DNA from: CAWDVK01 sp963805715
GTDB taxonomy: Bacteria; Actinomycetota; Actinomycetes; Streptosporangiales; Streptosporangiaceae
Assembly: GCA_963805715.1 (NCBI GenBank)
Contig: CAWDVK010000002.1
Span: 62,001 to 126,000 of the forward strand
DNA length: 64,000 bases
Direction: 5' to 3'
Both the position numbers and the translations under genes were made by a program. Under the pieces are notes generated by a model. It was given only the letters and a program-made list of their open reading frames with translations. It was not told the origin of the DNA and did no database searches. The stretch's first letter is position 1. Each line of letters starts with the position of its first letter. Shown one piece after another: positions 60,079 through 64,000 of the stretch.

Positions 60079-62520
60079 ATGGACGAGATCGACGAAGCCG
60101 AGGTCCGCGCGGCCGGGATGGGCGGCGCCGGGATCGACGCGACCGGGGTCGACGCGACGGGGGTCGATACGACCGGGGTCGACGCGACCGGGATCGACAG
60201 CGCCGGGGCCGATGCCACGGGCAGCGCCGGCGCCGGGAACGAGGCGGCCGGGATCGCCGAGGACGAGCTTATCCGCGCGTGCCGTACCGGAGCTGTCGTC
60301 GACGGGGCGGTACGCGGCGTGAAGCGAACCGTGCAGGCATCACTGCTGCGCAGATTCTGCCGTGAGCTCAGGGATCAGGTCGACCCGCGCGGACTGCGGC
60401 TGAGCAACGCCGTCGTCGCCGGGACGCTGGACCTGGCCGGGCTGACGGTGCCGTTCCCGCTGCGCTTCGACGGCTGCGAGTTCGACTCCGCGCCCGTGGT
60501 GGAGGGCGCCGAGCTGTTCGAGCTGGCGCTGACCGGCTGCCCGCGCCTGCCGGGCCTGCTGGGGAACGGGTTACGGCTGCGCCGCGACCTGGACCTGTCC
60601 CGCTCCCGGATAGCCGGCGCGCACTGGACGAGCGCGAGCACGTCGAAGCGGTCGGCGATCTGGCTGTGTGAGTCGGAGATCGGTGGCCGCCTGCTGTGTG
60701 TCGATGCCACGATCGACGGCCAGGGCGACCGCGCCATCCAGGCCGACCGGATCCGGGTGGGCGGCGCCGTCCGGCTCATTCATCAGTTCAGCGCGGTCGG
60801 CGAGGTCAGGCTGCTCGGCGCCAGGATCGGCGGCTCGGTGGACCTGACCAGCGCATCGATCGAGTCGCCGGACGGTCCCGCGATCGACATGGCAGACGCG
60901 ACCATCGAGGGCAGCGTCTTCCTGATTGACGATGCGGCCGGCCGGCGACCGGTCATCCGCGGTCGCGTCGACATGGGCAGCGCCCGCGTCTCCGGGCGGT
61001 TCCTCATCCGCAACGCGACCCTGGAGGGTCACTCCGGCGGCCCGCCGGACAGCACCTACGCGCGCTCCGCGCAGGACGGCACCGCGCTCAGCGCCGCCCG
61101 CCTCACGGTCGGCGCCGAGCTGATGCTGGCCGGGCGCTGCCAGGTGACCGGCACCATCGACCTGTCGATGGGGGACCTGAGCAGCGTGCTGGTCACCGGG
61201 CGGACTGAGCTGCGCGCGCCCGGCCGGACGGCGCTGGGCCTGACCAACGCGGAGATCCTGGCCAGTGTCCGGGTCAGCCTCGGCGTCACCGTGGCCGGCA
61301 GCATCCGGCTGGCCGGAGCCGTCATCCACGGGACGCTCGCGCTGCAGGGCTCGCTCAGCCAGCCCGAGCGACGGTCTCTCGTCGGCGCGACGGCACTGGC
61401 CGTCGACGGTGACGCGCACCTGGTCGGGCTGCGCACGCGCGGCGGCCGGGTCAACTTCCGCGGCGCCACGCTGGGCAGCCTCAGCGCCGACGACGCGCGG
61501 CTGCATAATCCCGGCGGCTACACGGTGAGCCTCAATCAGGCCGTCGTGAAAGGGTCCGTCCGGCTGGTCGATGGCTTCACCTCGACCGGGCTGCTCGTCC
61601 TCAACCGGTGCACGATCGAGGGACGGCTGCAGCTGACCGGCGGCTCGTTCAGCTGCCCGCACGCTGCGCCGCGGAACGAGAGCGGGCATGCGATCGAGGC
61701 GATCTCGGCGACCGTGCGCGGCGGGATCGACCTGGGCTGGGCCGCGGTCTCGCCGAGCGTGGACTTCACCGACGCGACGACCACGTTCCTGGCCGACGAT
61801 CCGGCCGCCTGGCCCGAGCGGTTCACGATCGCCGGGATGACCTACGACCGGTTCGACAAGCCGCAGGGCGCCCCGCCGATGCGGATCTGGGACCAGGCGG
61901 CCCGGTGCGGCTGGCTGAGCCGCCAGATCGTGTTCGACTCCGGCTCCTACGAGCAGGTGGCCAGGGTGTTCCGGCAGCACGGGTACACCGAGGAGGCCGA
62001 GCAGGTGCTGATGGCGCAGCGCCGCCATGCCCGCCGGGTCGGCGCGTCCGGCGCGACCTGGCCGCGCCGCGCCATGGATGCCGTCTACGCGACCATCGGC
62101 TACGGGTACCGGCCGTCTCGCGTCCTGTGGCTGATCGCCGCCCTGCTCGTCCTGGTGGCCGCTTCGCTGGAGATCCCGGCGGCCCAGGCCACCCTGCGGG
62201 CGACGAACGGCAACGGTGCCGTGTACGCGACCTCCGGCCTGCTGATGTCCTCCGGCCGGCTGGCGGCGAAGGGAGGCGGCAGTGCCCCGCGCGCCGACGT
62301 GTGCGGCGACGGCCAGGTGCGCTGCTTCAGCCCGGTGCTGTACGCGATCGACACCGTGGTCCCGCTGATCTCACTCGACCAGCGCTCGACCTGGTACCCG
62401 GACCCGCACGTGCCCGGCGGCGGGCTGATGCTCTGGTGGCTCAACCTCGCGACGCTGCTCGGCTGGCTGCTGTCCTCCATCTTCGTCCTGTCGCTCGCCC
62501 GGCTGTCCCGCAGTTCCTGA
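60079..62520 (+). CDS. Beta-solenoid membrane protein, 813 aa
   Basis: After a tail of GVDAT pentapeptides (18-48) comes EDELIRACRTGAVVDGA. About 550 residues of short repeats follow, alternating polar and apolar (LRLSNAVVAGTLDLAGLTV, VRLLGARIGGSVDLTSASIE, LVLNRCTIEGRLQLTGGSF), each round about 20-25 residues: a right-handed parallel beta-helix like pentapeptide or bactofilin-like proteins. A helical part (AARCGWLSRQIVFDSGSYEQ) and two transmembrane helices (WLIAALLVLVAASLEI and MLWWLNLATLLGWLLS) end it. Such proteins are often annotated as membrane-associated oxidoreductases, without evidence of catalysis. CGGGAG precedes ATG 60079. It lies 92 bp behind the caspase gene. Confidence 0.8.
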   Translation: MDEIDEAEVRAAGMGGAGIDATGVDATGVDTTGVDATGIDSAGADATGSAGAGNEAAGIAEDELIRACRTGAVVDGAVRGVKRTVQASLLRRFCRELRDQVDPRGLRLSNAVVAGTLDLAGLTVPFPLRFDGCEFDSAPVVEGAELFELALTGCPRLPGLLGNGLRLRRDLDLSRSRIAGAHWTSASTSKRSAIWLCESEIGGRLLCVDATIDGQGDRAIQADRIRVGGAVRLIHQFSAVGEVRLLGARIGGSVDLTSASIESPDGPAIDMADATIEGSVFLIDDAAGRRPVIRGRVDMGSARVSGRFLIRNATLEGHSGGPPDSTYARSAQDGTALSAARLTVGAELMLAGRCQVTGTIDLSMGDLSSVLVTGRTELRAPGRTALGLTNAEILASVRVSLGVTVAGSIRLAGAVIHGTLALQGSLSQPERRSLVGATALAVDGDAHLVGLRTRGGRVNFRGATLGSLSADDARLHNPGGYTVSLNQAVVKGSVRLVDGFTSTGLLVLNRCTIEGRLQLTGGSFSCPHAAPRNESGHAIEAISATVRGGIDLGWAAVSPSVDFTDATTTFLADDPAAWPERFTIAGMTYDRFDKPQGAPPMRIWDQAARCGWLSRQIVFDSGSYEQVARVFRQHGYTEEAEQVLMAQRRHARRVGASGATWPRRAMDAVYATIGYGYRPSRVLWLIAALLVLVAASLEIPAAQATLRATNGNGAVYATSGLLMSSGRLAAKGGGSAPRADVCGDGQVRCFSPVLYAIDTVVPLISLDQRSTWYPDPHVPGGGLMLWWLNLATLLGWLLSSIFVLSLARLSRSS
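60130..60219. repeat. Six 15-bp repeats encoding GxDAT
   Basis: Six in-frame units of the type GGGGTCGACGCGACC encode G[IV]D[AT]T pentapeptides at the N-terminus of the beta-solenoid protein. Confidence 0.85.
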
Positions 62521-62547
62521 CCGGCGATTCCGGCCGGGATGCATAAC

Positions 62548-62570
62548 GGGGACCCGGCGCCGGGCTCCCC
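62548..62570. terminator. GC hairpin after the beta-solenoid gene
   Basis: GGGGACCCGGC and GCCGGGCTCCCC pair over 4 and 6 bp with a small internal loop, 28 bp after the stop. It is short-looped and lacks a T-tract; probable terminator. Confidence 0.4.
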
Positions 62571-62588
62571 GGAACCGGACGGCTGAGG

Positions 62589-62618
62589 CGCGCCGGCCCG
62601 CGCCGGCCCGCGCCGGCC
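62589..62618. repeat. Three 10-bp tandem repeats
   Basis: Three copies of CGCGCCGGCC directly after the hairpin region and before the HicA remnant. Non-coding. Confidence 0.8.
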
Positions 62619-62620
62619 GG

Positions 62621-62850
62621 TCAGCCGATGCGGTGCCGGTGCGCGTAGCCGATGGCGGCGGCCCGGTCCTGTGCAGCCGTAGTCCCTGGGCAATCATGGT
62701 CATCGCCGGGCCGCCGAGGTCCACGCCGTCATGGTAGGACCAGATTCGCTGCTCCTCGCCCCGCGCTGACCCCTGATGCGAGCCCGGCCGCCTGATCTCG
62801 GTCCAGCCGGCACGCTTGAGCGCGGCCAGCACGCGCGCAGCCTTAGCCAT
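62621..62850 (-). pseudogene. HicA-type toxin remnant
   Basis: From ATG 62850: KAARVLAALKRAGWTEIRRP, GSHQGSARGEEQRIWSYHDG and VDLGGPAMTMIA, which is a HicA mRNA-interferase fold with the catalytic His in GSH. At about 62694 the reading slips: dropping one C gives RDYGCT, the expected next piece (family DYGxT), but the end is then scrambled. Uncorrected, the frame runs on to 62371 in meaningless codons antisense to the solenoid gene. No HicB antitoxin gene is adjacent. Probably dead. Confidence 0.6.
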
Positions 62851-62952
62851 GCCATCGCACGGTAAGGCAGGGGTCTGTCAGTCTCGCGCCGTCGCTGCAT
62901 GCTGCCGGGCCTGTTCCTGATCTTGACGGGGCGCCGGGGTTATCGTGACGGC

Positions 62953-64000
62953 ATGGCGGAACGCAAGGAGATCGTCGAGGTCGGCGGCCGCTCGGTCACC
63001 GTGACCAACCCGGACAAGGTGTACTTCCCGCGGACCGGGCACACCAAGCTGGACCTGGTCCGCTACTACCTGAGCGTGGCCGATGGCGCCCTGGCCGGAG
63101 TGGCCGGCCGTCCCATGGTGCTGAAGCGGTTCGTGCACGGGGCCGAGGGCGAGGCGTTCTTCCAGAAGCGCGCGCCGGCGCAGCGACCGGACTGGATCGA
63201 CACGGTCGTCCTGAACTTCCCGTCCGGCCGCAGCGCCGAGGAGATCGTCCTGAACGAGGCTGCCGGGCTGGCCTGGGTCGCCAACCTCGGGTGCATTGAC
63301 CTGAATCCGCATCCGGTGCGCGCCCGTGACCTCGACCACCCGGACGAGCTGCGGGTGGACCTGGACCCGATTCCCGGCGTCGGCTGGGAGCAGATCATCC
63401 GGGTGGCGCTGGTCGCCCGGGACGCCCTGGCCGACATGGGCCTGACCGGCTGGCCGAAGACGTCCGGATCGCGCGGCATGCACATCTACTGCCGGATCGA
63501 GCCGCGCTGGACCTTCACCGAGGTCCGCTCGGCCGCCGTCGCGCTGGCCCGCGAGATCGAGCGGCGCGCGCCCGGCGAGGCGACCTCCCGCTGGTGGAAG
63601 GAAGAGCGGCACGGCGTCTTCGTCGACTACAACCAGAACGCGAAGGACCGCACGGTCGCCTCCGCGTACTCGGTCCGGCCGGCCCCCGATGCGCGGGTGT
63701 CGGCGCCGCTGCGCTGGGACGAGGTGCCCGGCTGCCGGGCCGAGGACTACACCATGGACACCATGCCCGCCCGGTACGCGGCCGGCGGCGATCCGTGGGC
63801 CGGGATGGAGGACGCGGCGGGCTCGCTGGATCAGCTGCTGGAACTGGCCGCGCAGGACGAGGCCGCGGGGCTGCCGGATGCGCCGTGGCCGCCGCACTAC
63901 GAGAAGCAGGCGGGCGAGCCGCCCCGGGTACAGCCCTCCAAGCGCAGGCAGGCCGGGCCGAGCAGGGAGGCCGGGGAGAGCGGGCCGGGCGGGGCGGGCG
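62953..64000 (+). CDS. LigD-type polymerase/primase domain protein (3' end outside window)
   Basis: 349 codons are present and no stop occurs before the window ends. The LigD polymerase (eukaryotic-primase-like) domain reads VTNPDKVYFPRTGHTKLDLV, RPMVLKRFVHGAEGEAFFQK, the metal motif RVDLDPIPGVGW, and KTSGSRGMHIYCRIEP; the end becomes Gln/Pro/Gly-rich. In bacterial non-homologous end joining this domain adds ribonucleotides at breaks and works with Ku and a ligase, either separate or fused. Neither is visible here. TATCGT lies exactly 6 nt before the ATG, a typical leaderless promoter. Confidence 0.92.
   Translation, partial: MAERKEIVEVGGRSVTVTNPDKVYFPRTGHTKLDLVRYYLSVADGALAGVAGRPMVLKRFVHGAEGEAFFQKRAPAQRPDWIDTVVLNFPSGRSAEEIVLNEAAGLAWVANLGCIDLNPHPVRARDLDHPDELRVDLDPIPGVGWEQIIRVALVARDALADMGLTGWPKTSGSRGMHIYCRIEPRWTFTEVRSAAVALAREIERRAPGEATSRWWKEERHGVFVDYNQNAKDRTVASAYSVRPAPDARVSAPLRWDEVPGCRAEDYTMDTMPARYAAGGDPWAGMEDAAGSLDQLLELAAQDEAAGLPDAPWPPHYEKQAGEPPRVQPSKRRQAGPSREAGESGPGGAG

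Noticed and set aside
1..64000. Search for tRNA, rRNA, insertion sequences, phage integrase or attachment sites
   Set aside because: No cloverleaf, rRNA-like stretch, transposase DDE motif or integrase signature was noticed on reading. Absence by eye is not proof; tRNAscan-SE and an ISfinder search would be decisive.

Overview
The window is about 73% G+C with strongly G/C-biased third codon positions. It encodes mycothiol-type (maleylpyruvate isomerase/DinB fold) and F420/PPOX-type flavoenzymes, a GCS2-type ligase, a LigD-type polymerase domain, DHA2 exporters, PadR/TetR/LysR regulators and several lipoproteins. This fits a soil actinomycete, probably a filamentous lineage such as Streptosporangiales/Treboniaceae. 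The placement is by gene content only. Many genes have no Shine-Dalgarno sequence and instead a TANNNT box 5-7 nt before the start codon, which indicates leaderless transcripts, as is usual in Actinobacteria.

Layout. 0-8.5 kb: gene remnants (ASCH, Clp N-domain), a DUF2029/GT87-like membrane protein, a SnoaL-like protein divergent from a LysR regulator, a TetR regulator divergent from a DHA2 exporter, and an HtrA-type protease. 8.7-17 kb: YceI protein, three SAM methyltransferases, a PPOX flavoprotein behind a MerR/SoxR-type promoter, a GCS2 ligase, a truncated NTPase and a second DHA2 exporter. 17.5-22 kb: two unrecognised secreted proteins, then a decayed L-fucose (or related deoxysugar) oxidation cluster made of an SDR, an L-fuconate dehydratase remnant and an FAH hydrolase. 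22-29.7 kb: an operon of Cys/Met/His-motif lipoproteins with a MacAB-type tripartite efflux system, divergent from an OmpR/EnvZ-type two-component pair. 29.7-41.5 kb: APH remnant, Mut7-C RNase-like protein, then PPOX, MocR and EamA genes each broken by one base, an AlkA-type glycosylase, an IPNS-like oxygenase, a GT39 enzyme, a NarL-type two-component pair (kinase frameshifted), a Tat-exported protein and a nucleotidyltransferase (frameshifted). 41.5-48.7 kb: GH15 glucoamylase/trehalase, a third DHA2 exporter, a mycothiol-type enzyme, a trypsin-like lipoprotein, a GT39 remnant and a GNAT. 48.8-51.1 kb: a lower-G+C island with an IDO-like 2OG dioxygenase and a methyltransferase translationally coupled to a two-TM, beta-rich protein. 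51.3-56.4 kb: a run of truncated and chimeric genes. 57.3-62.5 kb: an effector-associated EACC1-like component, a caspase-like protease with a membrane C-terminus, and a beta-solenoid membrane protein, which is the best candidate for a biological-conflict (defence) locus. 62.6-64 kb: a HicA remnant and the start of a LigD polymerase-domain gene that runs off the window.

Two themes dominate. First, at least a dozen genes keep recognisable ends (often the start, the stop or both) but have lost their middles, or have been joined to the end of another gene, as if by repeated internal deletion. Second, several otherwise intact genes carry single-base insertions or deletions, often in homopolymers. 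These could be real or sequencing error, and should be checked before function is assigned.
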